Part shown: in pieces, positions 1-7,903 of the stretch
How the letters are laid out: each line of letters begins with the position of its first letter
How positions within the stretch are numbered: position 1 is the first letter of the stretch
Assembly: GCF_004006315.1 (NCBI RefSeq)
Contig: NZ_CP026530.1
Location: forward strand, 982,501 to 1,046,500
DNA from: Nautilia sp. PV-1
Lineage (GTDB): Bacteria; Campylobacterota; Campylobacteria; Campylobacterales; Nautiliaceae
Direction of reading: 5' to 3'
DNA length: 64,000 nt
Translations under genes and position numbers: made by a program
Notes under the pieces: model-generated
The model's input: only the letters and a program-made list of their open reading frames with translations
Databases searched by the model: none
What the model was told of the DNA's origin: nothing

Positions 1-731
1 ATTTCTTCGAACAGATCTTTATAGTCAGTTTCAATTTTGCCGTATCCTAAAGCCTGTGCGAGTAACAGCTGTTCTTTTGCATATTCAAGAAGTTTGCTTA
101 ATTCTTCTTTATTTGCTTTATCGTTTTCTTTTGTCATTTCACTGGCTTTTATTATAGTTTTTTCAGCTCTTAATATCGGTAAAGGAATTACTACTTTTTC
201 AATAATTAATGTTTCAAGCGCTTCAACAATCAACGCTTTAGCCTCTTTAAATTTACCTTCTTCCACTAAAGGAATAATTGCTTTTATAACTACCGGATAT
301 GTCCCTATCGGTAATGCTGTTATATAAATATCCAGTTCACTTGCAAGATTTAACATAATATCTCTCGCTAACGCAACTTCTCCCTTTTTAATTAACGCAA
401 CAACTTCTGTTTTTGCAAGTTCAACGTCTTCAACTGTTCCCGGAAAATCAACAACTTCCTGTCTTACTCCCACAGGTACAGCCTGTAGTGTCGGATCTTT
501 AGCAACCAATACTTCAAGTTTGCCAAGAACTTTTTCTATTTGTTCCAAAACTTCTTCTTTATTTTCTTTATCAAGTAGTTCAACTACCTTTACAACTGCA
601 TTAATCGCCTCTGTAGCTTCTTTTGTTATTTTTTGCACTCTTTCATCAACGTAATTTTCTTTTGCCTCCTCTACATTTTTAGTAACTTCTTTGTTTTCTG
701 TTACTTTATTTTCTTTTTTTACTTCTGCCAT
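1..731 (-). CDS. YfdX family protein (3' end outside window)
   Basis: The open frame runs from an ATG at 731 leftwards through the window edge without a stop, giving 243 complete codons. An AAGGAGG ribosome site lies just upstream (about 738-744). The start is Lys/Glu-rich (MAEVKKENKVTENK), followed by helical sequence with VVELLDKENKEEVLEQIEKVLGKL-like heptads. The central segment, with LPIGTYP, then IPLVEEGKFKEAKALI and LPILRAEKTI, resembles the YfdX family. That family is small helical proteins of poorly defined stress-related function. There is no signal peptide or membrane helix in the visible part. The C-terminus cannot be judged. The family call rests on recalled similarity, not on a search. 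Confidence 0.65.
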   Translation of the reverse strand, partial: MAEVKKENKVTENKEVTKNVEEAKENYVDERVQKITKEATEAINAVVKVVELLDKENKEEVLEQIEKVLGKLEVLVAKDPTLQAVPVGVRQEVVDFPGTVEDVELAKTEVVALIKKGEVALARDIMLNLASELDIYITALPIGTYPVVIKAIIPLVEEGKFKEAKALIVEALETLIIEKVVIPLPILRAEKTIIKASEMTKENDKANKEELSKLLEYAKEQLLLAQALGYGKIETDYKDLFEE

Positions 732-900
732 TTTTTCCTCCTTAAAAGTTTTCAAAATTATACAACATTGATATATACTTTGTCAAGTTTATTTAATCGT
801 ATTATTTATGATATTTTACAAAGATAACTAAACTTTAAAACACTGAAATATTGTTTTAAGCTAATATATTAAAATAACAACAGTTAAAAAAGGAAAAAAA

Positions 901-1494
901 TTAAAAGACGGCTAAAGAAGCTTTGTATGCCGTATAGAATAAGCTTGCTGAAAAAAACAAAAACAGAGCGCTTGAAATCTTATTTACCGCATTCATAATT
1001 TTTTCTTCAATATTCAGTTTAGAGCTAAAATAGGCCGCTGTTAAAAAAGCTGCAGAAATACCTGCGTAAAGACTCACCAGACTTAACATAACATTCTTAC
1101 TCATGAACGGTGTTATTACTACTGCGAAAAATATCATCGCCTTGGGATTTGAAAGATTTAAAAAAAGAGCCTGTTTGTAAATATCAAACTTTTTATAATT
1201 GTCGCAGCTTTTTTCAATATGGACTTTTTCGTTAAACACCGCTACAGCAATACGAAAAAGATATATTCCGCCTAAAATTCCTACTGTCATCTGAAAATAC
1301 GGATTATGACCAATACTGCCAAGTCCTATTCCCACAAGTGTCAGATAGACTATATTACCGGTTAAAATACCTGCAACGGCCAAAAACGCGGAAACTCTCC
1401 CTTTGCACAGTCCCTGCCGTATGACATAAAAAATATCAGGTCCGGGAGTTAAAGCGGCAAAAAAACCCATACTTGCAAGTATTATATAATCCAT
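901..1494 (-). CDS. LysE/RhtB family amino-acid exporter
   Basis: A 197-residue inner-membrane protein with about six hydrophobic helices. The family signature TPGPD lies at residues 16-20 after the first helix, and the helix with FLNLSNPKAMIFF matches the second half of LysE/RhtB exporters, which move amino acids or their derivatives out of the cell. Length matches the family (about 200). The start has an AAAGGAT ribosome site. It is divergent from the aminotransferase at 1535, with only 40 bases between the two starts, so both promoters must overlap there. The pairing suggests amino-acid metabolism but does not identify the substrate. Confidence 0.85.
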   Translation of the reverse strand: MDYIILASMGFFAALTPGPDIFYVIRQGLCKGRVSAFLAVAGILTGNIVYLTLVGIGLGSIGHNPYFQMTVGILGGIYLFRIAVAVFNEKVHIEKSCDNYKKFDIYKQALFLNLSNPKAMIFFAVVITPFMSKNVMLSLVSLYAGISAAFLTAAYFSSKLNIEEKIMNAVNKISSALFLFFSASLFYTAYKASLAVF

Positions 1495-1534
1495 TTATAT
1501 CCTTTTTGATAAAATTATACAAAAAAGGCATATA

Positions 1535-2614
1535 ATGAAACCGTTTATAGTTATGGATGTTTTGAAAAAAGCAAGGGAGCTCGAAAATGTTATCCACTTA
1601 GAAATAGGAGAACCCGACCTTCTGCCCTCTCCAAAAGTAAAATCAGCACTCGAAATGTCAGTTAAAAACAACAGTTTTTTTTACACCGAAGCAAAAGGAC
1701 TTAAAAAATTAAGAGAAAAAATATCGGAACATTATAAAACTATGTATGACGTTAAAGTAAATCCTGAAAATATAATAGTAACCACCGGAACATCTACAGC
1801 GTTTTTAATAGCTTTTTATTTTTCAAAAATTATTGCCACCCCTACTCCTGGATATCCTTGCTATGAAAATTTTGCTGAGCTTGAAAATAAAAAATTCATT
1901 AAAATCCCTACCTGCTTTCCGGAATACAAATTAAACCCTAAAGATTTAAACAGGTACAATTTCGATACGCTTATGATATCTTCGCCAAACAATCCTACAG
2001 GTACGTTATATTCTAAAGAAGATTTAAAAAGCATATGTGATTACTGTCAAAACGAAAACAAGCTTCTTATTAGCGATGAACTTTATCACGGACTGGTATA
2101 TTCGGATGATTACACAACCGCACTGAAATATAACGAAAACGCCATTGTTATTAACGGGTTTAGCAAATATTTCTGTATGCCGGGTCTGAGAATCGGATGG
2201 ATGATAGTGCCGGAGAAATTTAAAAGGAATGCGGAAATAATTGCTCAGAATATCCTGATATCTGCCCCTACGCTTTCTCAGTATGCAGCGTTGGAAGCTT
2301 TTGACTATCAACATCTCAATACAGTAAAAGACGAATTTCAAAAAAGAAGAGACTTTTTATATAACGAACTAAAAGATCTTTTTCCTATAGCAAAACCTGA
2401 AGGAGCTTTTTATTTATGGTGTGATATAAGTAAATACTCAGACAATTCACTTAAATTTTGCAACACTCTGCTTGAAGATGCTAAAGTCGCTGCAACTCCG
2501 GGAATTGATTTCGGTGATTTTAATAACTTTATCAGAATTGCATACACCAAAAATATTAATGAACTTGAAACTGCGGCAGAAAGAATAAGGAATTTTTTAA
2601 AAAATATTAAATAA
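1535..2614 (+). CDS. PLP-dependent aminotransferase class I/II
   Basis: A 359-residue fold-type I aminotransferase, cytoplasmic. Visible catalytic features: SPNNPTG (150-156, Asn contacting PLP), Asp181 and Tyr184 in SDELYHG, the Schiff-base lysine K211 in GFSKYF, and Arg219 in LRIGW. These fit the aspartate/aromatic aminotransferase superfamily. It is shorter than typical AspC (about 390) because it starts close to the GEPD motif. The ATG at 1535 follows an AAAAAAGG site. The substrate cannot be fixed from sequence. It stands alone, divergent from the LysE exporter. Confidence 0.85.
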   Translation: MKPFIVMDVLKKARELENVIHLEIGEPDLLPSPKVKSALEMSVKNNSFFYTEAKGLKKLREKISEHYKTMYDVKVNPENIIVTTGTSTAFLIAFYFSKIIATPTPGYPCYENFAELENKKFIKIPTCFPEYKLNPKDLNRYNFDTLMISSPNNPTGTLYSKEDLKSICDYCQNENKLLISDELYHGLVYSDDYTTALKYNENAIVINGFSKYFCMPGLRIGWMIVPEKFKRNAEIIAQNILISAPTLSQYAALEAFDYQHLNTVKDEFQKRRDFLYNELKDLFPIAKPEGAFYLWCDISKYSDNSLKFCNTLLEDAKVAATPGIDFGDFNNFIRIAYTKNINELETAAERIRNFLKNIK

Positions 2615-2640
2615 CTATTAATATTTACAAAATTTTTGGT

Positions 2641-2646
2641 TATAAT
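2641..2646 (+). promoter_or_regulatory. Likely sigma-70 promoter of atpE (-10 box)
   Basis: TATAAT preceded by a T-rich stretch, the usual shape of Campylobacterota housekeeping promoters, which lack a strong -35 box. Transcription should start near 2653, giving a leader of about 70 nt before atpE. The 12-mer TATAATTTCAAT here is identical at the tRNA-Leu promoter (3218). Confidence 0.7.
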
Positions 2647-2652
2647 TTCAAT

Positions 2653-2724
2653 GCGTTACGTGTTAAGTAGGGATACGCAAGCCGAACGGACGTGGCGTAA
2701 TAAAATATCACAAAAGGAAGAAAC
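2653..2724 (+). promoter_or_regulatory. Structured 5' leader of atpE
   Basis: A GC-richer stretch between the -10 box and the ribosome site. TACGC (2674-2678) can pair with GCGTA (2695-2699) around an inner CCG/CGG stem (2682-2684 with 2687-2689). TTACG (2656-2660) can instead pair with CGTAA (2696-2700), so the two outer pairings exclude each other. The ribosome site AAAGGAAG follows at about 2713-2720. Whether this regulates atpE is inference. Confidence 0.35.
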
Positions 2725-3030
2725 ATGAAAAAAATCGTAGCTCTTATGGCAATTTTCGCAGCATTTGCTTTCGCAGCAGATGGTGACACAATGATTAAAG
2801 CATACAGCGTAGTAGCAGCTGTTGTAGGTCTTGGTCTTGCAGCACTTGGTGGTGCAATCGGTATGGGGCACGCTTCTGCGGCAACAATCGCTGGTACAGC
2901 AAGAAACCCTGGTATGGGTGGTAAACTTATGGGTACAATGTTCATCGCATTAGCGATGATCGAAGCGCAGGTTATTTACGCACTTGTACTTGCACTTATC
3001 GCACTTTACGCTAACCCATTCTTAGGTTAA
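2725..3030 (+). CDS. atpE: ATP synthase F0 subunit c
   Basis: The 101-residue proteolipid that forms the proton-carrying c-ring of F-type ATP synthase. It is larger than the usual 75-80 residues because of an N-terminal extra segment (1-18, MKKIVALMAIFAAFAFA) that looks like a cleavable leader, as known in Campylobacterota. Two membrane hairpin helices follow, with the polar loop at RNP (60-62) and the essential carboxylate Glu80 in the second helix (MIEAQVIYAL). There are Gly-rich helix contacts (GLGLAALGGAIGMG). It stands apart from the other atp genes, also usual in this phylum. It has its own promoter and terminator, consistent with separate high expression. Confidence 0.95.
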   Translation: MKKIVALMAIFAAFAFAADGDTMIKAYSVVAAVVGLGLAALGGAIGMGHASAATIAGTARNPGMGGKLMGTMFIALAMIEAQVIYALVLALIALYANPFLG

Positions 3031-3034
3031 TATC

Positions 3035-3057
3035 AAAACCCTTTTTCGGGTTTTTTT
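3035..3057 (+). terminator. Rho-independent terminator of atpE
   Basis: AAAACCC (3035-3041) pairs with GGGTTTT (3048-3054) around a six-base loop and runs into a T tract (3051-3057). It begins five bases after the atpE stop. Confidence 0.9.
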
Positions 3058-3073
3058 ATTTTTTACAACATCT

Positions 3074-3086
3074 AGTGTCTGTCACT
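3074..3086 (+). repeat. 13-bp dispersed element AGTGTCTGTCACT, copy 1
   Basis: AGTG-TCTGT-CACT, a short inverted repeat, between the atpE terminator and tRNA-Leu. Exact copies lie at 3337 and 41154, and an inverted one-mismatch copy at 14229. The surrounding interval 3031-3402 is the longest without a protein gene in the window. It holds only the terminator, two copies of this element and the tRNA with its promoter. Confidence 0.7.
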
Positions 3087-3217
3087 ATTATCAATTTTTT
3101 TATTTTACTTTTTCTATTTTTAATTATAACAACACTGAAAATTCAAACATTAAAACACATCTTTAATAAAAACACGCAAAAAGCCTTAACACTATTGAAC
3201 ATAACAGATCATTTTGA

Positions 3218-3223
3218 TATAAT
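3218..3223 (+). promoter_or_regulatory. Promoter of tRNA-Leu (-10 box)
   Basis: TATAAT ends 10 bases before the first base of the mature tRNA, so the transcript starts almost at the tRNA 5' end. It shares the 12-mer TATAATTTCAAT with the atpE promoter. Confidence 0.7.
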
Positions 3224-3233
3224 TTCAATCCGC

Positions 3234-3320
3234 GCGACGGTGGTGGAATTGGTAGACACGCAAGGTTGAGGGCCTTGTGGGCGTTAGCCCGTGAGGGTTC
3301 GAGTCCCTCCCGTCGCACCA
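3234..3320 (+). tRNA. tRNA-Leu (anticodon GAG)
   Basis: An 87-nt class II tRNA. Acceptor GCGACGG pairs with CCGTCGC, followed by discriminator A and an encoded CCA. D-arm GTGGAATTGGTAGACAC, anticodon stem CAAGG/CCTTG with loop TTGAGGG (anticodon GAG), long variable arm GGGC-GTTA-GCCC, and T arm GAGGG-TTCGAGT-CCCTC. All stems pair. It decodes CUC/CUU leucine codons. Confidence 0.95.
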
Positions 3321-3336
3321 TTTAAACTATCAAGTA

Positions 3337-3349
3337 AGTGTCTGTCACT
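3337..3349 (+). repeat. 13-bp dispersed element AGTGTCTGTCACT, copy 2
   Basis: Lies 16 bases after the tRNA CCA end. Here the inverted repeat extends to AAGTG/CACTT and is followed by a T-rich stretch, so it could also help end the tRNA transcript. Confidence 0.65.
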
Positions 3350-3402
3350 TGTTTATATTTTTTTTAAACTTTTTTTTATCTTCTATCAATTATAGAAATA
3401 AA

Positions 3403-4293
3403 TCAAGAAGAAAGTCTTTGTCTTAAAAACTTAACTTCTTCTAAAATCCCCTCTTCCGGTAAATTCATTTCTATGAAGTTTAACATTCTGTTTACGATAT
3501 TTTCAATACCTTTTGATTTTTTAATATCTTCCATTTCTTCATCTATTCTTTCAAGTACGGCTAGTATAAAAGGAATGTTTTTTATTTCTCTTTTTAAAAT
3601 AACTTCCAAATTTGGATATTTTTCATCAAATACAAATGCAAATTTCTGTTTTTGTTTATTTAGCTCTTCTTTTTCAAAATCAATTACCTTATTTTTTATT
3701 AAAGAATATTCAATATAATGTTTGTTTTTATAACTCGGCCTGATACGCAGTTCATCAAATATTTTTTTTGCTTTTTCAATACTTAAGGCGTTAAATTCGT
3801 CCGTATCAAAAACAACCTTGTAAATTTCAATTTCTGTAAATTCGCCGGTTTGTGAATTGAAAAAAGGTATCTTATGCAAAGCCCTTATCTCTTTTAACTG
3901 TTTTTCATCTATTATTCCAATGATTTTATTATCAAGCAGAGTAAAAAACGGTGATATTTTATTTATCAAAAAGCCTAATATGAATTTTTTCTTTTCTTCG
4001 CTCACATCGGCATCTACAATTACTAAAAACCCGCTGTTTATGTTTTTTGCAATTTCTATAAAACTGGTATATTTTAACGCATTATTTTCATCATAAAATT
4101 TTTCGATATGTACATTTTCAAGATTTGAAATTATTTTAAGAAGCTTCTTTTTAAATTCGCTTTTTTTTGATTTTTCTATTTTACACTCTTTACACAAAGA
4201 AGTAATAAGCTCTTTTGTTTCCGAATTTTTCTGTTTGATATTAAGCAGTTCCGTTTCAAGCTCTTTTATTTTTTGTAAAAGTATATTAACCAT
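3403..4293 (-). CDS. Uncharacterised coiled-coil protein downstream of recN
   Basis: A 296-residue protein that I do not recognise. Residues 1-60 are Lys/Glu-rich and helical (coiled-coil-like, with CKEC). The centre has alternating hydrophobic strands (GFLVIVDADV, DNKIIGIID) loosely reminiscent of a GGDEF-like fold, but without a GGDEF motif or nucleotide site. The C-terminal third is again helical. No signal peptide or membrane helix is seen. I chose the second ATG (4293), with AAAGG six bases upstream, because the first ATG overlaps that ribosome site. It overlaps the end of recN by 8 bases, so nadK, recN and this gene form one operon. A DNA-repair or NAD-linked role would be context only. 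Confidence 0.6.
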   Translation of the reverse strand: MVNILLQKIKELETELLNIKQKNSETKELITSLCKECKIEKSKKSEFKKKLLKIISNLENVHIEKFYDENNALKYTSFIEIAKNINSGFLVIVDADVSEEKKKFILGFLINKISPFFTLLDNKIIGIIDEKQLKEIRALHKIPFFNSQTGEFTEIEIYKVVFDTDEFNALSIEKAKKIFDELRIRPSYKNKHYIEYSLIKNKVIDFEKEELNKQKQKFAFVFDEKYPNLEVILKREIKNIPFILAVLERIDEEMEDIKKSKGIENIVNRMLNFIEMNLPEEGILEEVKFLRQRLSS

Positions 4294-5836
4294 TTTCATC
4301 CTTTAAAAGTTCTTTAGCATATTCTACGGCTTTTTGCGATTTTTCAATTCCCCCTATTATTCTGGCAACTTCCTGAACTCTCTCATCAAAAGTAAGTTCT
4401 TTTACGATACTTTTGCCTTCTTTTTTTTCAACAAGAAAATGCTTATTCGCTTTACTTGCAAGCTGTGGCTGATGCGATATGGCAAAGATCTGATATTTAC
4501 TTGACAGATATTTAAGCACTTCGGCTACACTCATACTTTCTTCACCGCTTAAATTTGCATCTATTTCATCTAAAAAAAGAGTTTTTTCATTATCCTCATA
4601 TTCAAGCATACTTGCCAGCAGTGCAACTCTGAGTCTGTTAAATTCTCCTGTTGAAATTGTATTTATATCTATATCGTTTACTATTATTTCTACTTTATCT
4701 TTTCCCAGCGAATTTAATTCAGTTTCATTAAAAACAATATCCGCTTTAGGCATATACAGTTTTTCAAGATAATAATTAAGCTTATTCTTAAGCTCTTCGG
4801 CGGATTTTTTTCTTTTTGCGGAAATTTTTCCGGCTAAAAGCAGCAGTTCTCTTTCATAATTCAAAATACTGTTTTCCAGCTCTTCCTTTTGAAAACTGAG
4901 ATTTTCAAGTTCGTTTAGTTCTTTTTTCTTTTTCTCATAAGCCTGAAGACACTCATCAATACTGCCGTATCTTCTTATAAGCTCCTGCAGATTTGAAAGC
5001 CTTTCAAGAACTTCTTCTATATCAACATTTTCTAGATACTCGGCTTTTTCCTGAGCTTTATCTATTGCAATTCTCAGTTCATTCATTGCGTTTGAAAAAA
5101 ATTCGCTCTCAACCCCGCTCATTTCAAGCAATTCGTAAACACCGTGTTCAAAATCAAATATTCTTTCAACTTCAAAAATTTTTTCTTTTATTTTTTCAAC
5201 TTTGCTTAAATCTTTTTTGATTTGCATAAGTTCTTCAAATTCCCCGGGTTTAGGATCAATCTGTTCTATTTTTTCCAATTCGAATTTTAAAAACTCTTTT
5301 TTTTCTTCTGCCTCTTTTTCTAAAGATTTCAAAGTTTCAAGTTCTTTTTTGTTTTTCATGTATTTATAAAACAGTTCTCTGTATTCTTTAATCAGCGTTT
5401 TATAATTTTTATCTTTGATCATTTTATCTAATACACTTATAATATTTTCGTTTTCAAACTCTTTTATTTCTCTTAAAGAAAGATAATTTATAAAAATATC
5501 AGCAATCTCTTTGACCGTTTTTTTACTTACGGCCTGATTGTTTATAAAAAACCTGTTTTTATTTTTTTTAATCTGTTTAAAAATTAAAACGTCGTCATTT
5601 TCAAGCCCGTACTTTTCTAAATCAACATCATTATCAACGACTGCTTCCCCAAGTTTCGCATTTAAATCAAAATATCCGAATATAGAAAGAATACCTCTCA
5701 TTAAAACAGATTTACCCGCTCCGCTTGGACCGGTGAAAACGATAAGACCTTTACTAAACTCAAGTTCAATTTCATTAAACTCAAGCTCAACCTCATCAAA
5801 CGTTACGTATTCTTTAAGATACACCCTTTCAATCAT
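4286..5836 (-). CDS. recN: DNA repair protein RecN
   Basis: A 516-residue SMC-like ATPase for double-strand-break repair, cytoplasmic. Walker A GPSGAGKS lies at residues 36-43. A long coiled coil fills the middle (roughly 150-360). The ABC-type signature appears as STGEFNRLRVALL rather than the common SGGE form. Walker B is LFLDEIDANLSG, followed by an H-loop (AISHQPQLA). It is slightly shorter than E. coli RecN (553), as expected in Campylobacterota. It lies downstream of nadK, with a heptad repeat in the 46-base gap that also supplies its AAGG ribosome site. Confidence 0.93.
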   Translation of the reverse strand: MIERVYLKEYVTFDEVELEFNEIELEFSKGLIVFTGPSGAGKSVLMRGILSIFGYFDLNAKLGEAVVDNDVDLEKYGLENDDVLIFKQIKKNKNRFFINNQAVSKKTVKEIADIFINYLSLREIKEFENENIISVLDKMIKDKNYKTLIKEYRELFYKYMKNKKELETLKSLEKEAEEKKEFLKFELEKIEQIDPKPGEFEELMQIKKDLSKVEKIKEKIFEVERIFDFEHGVYELLEMSGVESEFFSNAMNELRIAIDKAQEKAEYLENVDIEEVLERLSNLQELIRRYGSIDECLQAYEKKKKELNELENLSFQKEELENSILNYERELLLLAGKISAKRKKSAEELKNKLNYYLEKLYMPKADIVFNETELNSLGKDKVEIIVNDIDINTISTGEFNRLRVALLASMLEYEDNEKTLFLDEIDANLSGEESMSVAEVLKYLSSKYQIFAISHQPQLASKANKHFLVEKKEGKSIVKELTFDERVQEVARIIGGIEKSQKAVEYAKELLKDENG

Positions 5837-5845
5837 ATTTTATAC

Positions 5846-5880
5846 CTTAATTCTACATTCTCAATTCTCAATTCTACATT
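5846..5880 (-). repeat. Heptanucleotide repeat, class A, nadK-recN gap
   Basis: Read on the minus strand: five perfect-period 7-mers AATGTAG, AATTGAG, AATTGAG, AATGTAG, AATTAAG. It fills most of the space between the nadK stop and the recN start. The last unit contributes the AAGG of the recN ribosome site. Confidence 0.85.
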
Positions 5881-5882
5881 CA

Positions 5883-6710
5883 TTATTTCCCGTCTCCCCA
5901 GTTAAGTTTTTCCCTTAATACTTCAAAATAGTTCCTCTCGGTTCTGTGAATTAGTTTTGCAGGATTGGATGCTTTTTTAATTTTTATTTTACCCTTCATA
6001 TCAAAAATTTCCTGTCCGTCTATTATTAGTTTGGCATTGTTGTTTTCGACTTCTAATTCTATTTCAAAATGGCTGGGAAGAATAAGAGGCCTTTGCGTCA
6101 ATGAATGCGGACAGATAGGCGTCAATATAAAACCTTCGGTCAAAGGATAAACCACAGGTCCTCCGGCGCTAAGATTATATGCGGTGCTTCCCGTAGGAGT
6201 GGATATAATAAGACCGTCACCGTAATATCTGTTAAGATGGGACTCATTGGTATCTACGTTTATATGAATCATAGATGATATTATGTCTTTACTTATCACA
6301 ACATCGTTAAATGCATACAGTTTTGTATCCAGATAGTTTACTTCTATAACCATTCTTTCATCAACCCTGTATTCTCCTTTTAAAAATTTATCCAAAAACG
6401 CTTCAATATTGTCAGGATTGATATCGGTCAAAAATCCGAGTTTGCCTGCATTTATTCCCAAAATCGGCTTATCGAACTTATAACTTCTCCTCGCAACCGA
6501 AATAAGAGTGCCGTCACCTCCTAAAGTTACAAGAAAATCAACACTCTGGCACATTTTTTCAAAATCCATTCCGAGTATGCCTATCAGTTTTGCGGAAACC
6601 ATATCAATATAAACTTCTATACCTTTTTTTTCAAAAATTTCTTTTATTTTAAAATAGAGATGTTTTAAATTATCGTCAACCACCGGTTTTAATACAAATC
6701 CCGCTTTCAA
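5883..6710 (-). CDS. nadK: NAD kinase
   Basis: A 275-residue cytoplasmic enzyme that phosphorylates NAD+ to NADP+ with ATP. It has the family signature GGDGT at residues 64-68, the second conserved block with GDGLIISTPTGSTAYNLSAGG in the middle, and a Pro-rich turn PICPHSLTQRPLILP. Length fits the family (about 280-290). It is the first gene of the nadK-recN-hypothetical run, a pairing also known in Campylobacter. Confidence 0.95.
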   Translation of the reverse strand: MKAGFVLKPVVDDNLKHLYFKIKEIFEKKGIEVYIDMVSAKLIGILGMDFEKMCQSVDFLVTLGGDGTLISVARRSYKFDKPILGINAGKLGFLTDINPDNIEAFLDKFLKGEYRVDERMVIEVNYLDTKLYAFNDVVISKDIISSMIHINVDTNESHLNRYYGDGLIISTPTGSTAYNLSAGGPVVYPLTEGFILTPICPHSLTQRPLILPSHFEIELEVENNNAKLIIDGQEIFDMKGKIKIKKASNPAKLIHRTERNYFEVLREKLNWGDGK

Positions 6711-6804
6711 AGCATGCCTTTTTTTTCTCTAATTATACCAATTTATAAGTATGATTATTTTTAATTATATATTGGAAAAAAATTATTATTTAATAAATTT
6801 ATGC

Positions 6805-6810
6805 TATAAT
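6805..6810 (+). promoter_or_regulatory. Promoter of the bacterioferritin gene (-10 box)
   Basis: TATAAT in a T-rich context (TGCTATAAT, extended -10). The AAAAAAGG ribosome site and ATG at 6829 follow closely, giving a very short leader. No clear iron-box palindrome is seen. Confidence 0.6.
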
Positions 6811-6828
6811 AAGAAAAAAGGAATTAAC

Positions 6829-7326
6829 ATGGACAAAAAAAAATCAATTGAACTATTAAATAAAGCCGTAGCTGAAGAACTGAGCGCAATACACCAGTAT
6901 ATGTATTTTCATTTTATTCTGGATGATCTGGGATATGACCTGCTTGCAGGAATATTTAAAAAAACCGCAATAGACGAAATGCTGCATACCGAAAGATTCG
7001 CTGAAAGAATTCTCTTTTTAGGCGGGGAAATCGAGATGAAACCGGCTCATGAAGTCGAACATATAAGAGAACCGCATAAAATGCTCGAATGGGCTATGAA
7101 AAGCGAAGAGGAGGCAATGGAAATGTATAATGATTTTGCCGTTGAATGCACTCAGGCAAGAGATGCCGGAACTAAACAGATTTTCGAATCCATCATTGCC
7201 GATGAAGAAAGACATTTCGAAGGATTTGAACAGGAATTTGACAATCTTGAAAAATTCGGCGACAGATATCTGGCACAACAGGCGATGGAAAGAAGCAAAA
7301 GAATGGGAATTAGCGCGGCAGAATAG
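6829..7326 (+). CDS. bfr: Bacterioferritin-like iron storage protein
   Basis: A 165-residue four-helix ferritin-like protein. Diiron ligands fit the Bfr pattern with a one-residue offset: E17, E50, H53, E93, E126, H129. Met51 in IDEMLH corresponds to the haem-ligating Met52 of E. coli Bfr, so haem binding between subunits is expected. The start is the ATG at 6829, with AAAAAAGG upstream. A longer upstream frame exists but would begin inside the promoter. It should store iron and detoxify peroxide. Its 3' end overlaps the convergent CHAD gene by 17 bases. Confidence 0.88.
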   Translation: MDKKKSIELLNKAVAEELSAIHQYMYFHFILDDLGYDLLAGIFKKTAIDEMLHTERFAERILFLGGEIEMKPAHEVEHIREPHKMLEWAMKSEEEAMEMYNDFAVECTQARDAGTKQIFESIIADEERHFEGFEQEFDNLEKFGDRYLAQQAMERSKRMGISAAE

Positions 7327-7903
7327 AAAGAATTTCTTTTCTGGCCTTTTCCGCTTTTATTATAAATTTTCTCTTTTTAATATATGCATAAAGAAAGTTT
7401 TTATTCATTTTTTTGCATATTTTTTCGCATTTGTAATAATCATGGGCTTTGCCCAACATATCCTGTATCTTTTTAAATTCTTTTTCATATTTTTTGTTTG
7501 TATATCTGCACGCCTTAATTTTCAGTCTCAGTTTATGAAGCTGTTTGTCGTTTTTTATTAAAAAACTCTTTTTTAATATTTCTTTACATGTATCCAAGTC
7601 GGTTTTAACGGGTTTTTCTGCTTTTATTTCGTTGAATTTTACGGTTTTAAGAACTTTTAAAAATTTTTTATTTAGTTTTTTTCTTCTTTTTTTTAATATT
7701 TTAAAAATCTTTTTACTCTTGCAAATTTTGAGCATAACATCCGTATCTCTAAGCTTTGAAGATTTTTTTAATATTTTTTCGCAGCCTTCATCGCTCAGTC
7801 CATCTTTTAGTAAAAAAGAGAGCTTTTTCCTGCACTCGATTCTTAAATTATGCAGATTTTTTTCATTTTGTTTTTTAATATACTTTTTAATTATTCTTTC
7901 CAT
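7310..7903 (-). CDS. CHAD domain protein
   Basis: A 197-residue, extremely Lys-rich helical protein. Two copies of the CHAD signature are visible: LHNLRIECRKK near residue 17 and LHKLRLKIKACRY in the second half, the latter followed by KIQDMLGKAHDYYKCEKI. CHAD domains carry conserved histidines and basic residues and bind polyphosphate. No CYTH domain is fused. It overlaps the start-side neighbour mscS by 13 bases, so the two are probably translated together. Function beyond polyanion binding is inference. Confidence 0.75.
   Translation of the reverse strand: MERIIKKYIKKQNEKNLHNLRIECRKKLSFLLKDGLSDEGCEKILKKSSKLRDTDVMLKICKSKKIFKILKKRRKKLNKKFLKVLKTVKFNEIKAEKPVKTDLDTCKEILKKSFLIKNDKQLHKLRLKIKACRYTNKKYEKEFKKIQDMLGKAHDYYKCEKICKKMNKNFLYAYIKKRKFIIKAEKARKEILSILPR

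Noticed and set aside
633-827. Plus-strand open frame of 64 codons
   Set aside because: It lies antisense to the start of the YfdX-like gene and its promoter and is low-complexity Phe/Tyr-rich with no ribosome site.
2640-2945. Minus-strand frames opposite atpE
   Set aside because: They are shadows of the GC-periodic atpE gene; Pro/Ala- or Cys-rich translations and no ribosome site.
3075-3269. 64-codon plus-strand frame ending inside tRNA-Leu
   Set aside because: It runs into the tRNA, has no ribosome site and overlaps the 13-bp element; not a credible gene.
6751-6828. Longer N-terminus for bacterioferritin
   Set aside because: The upstream ATG precedes the -10 box and has no ribosome site; ATG 6829 has both in place and gives the family length.
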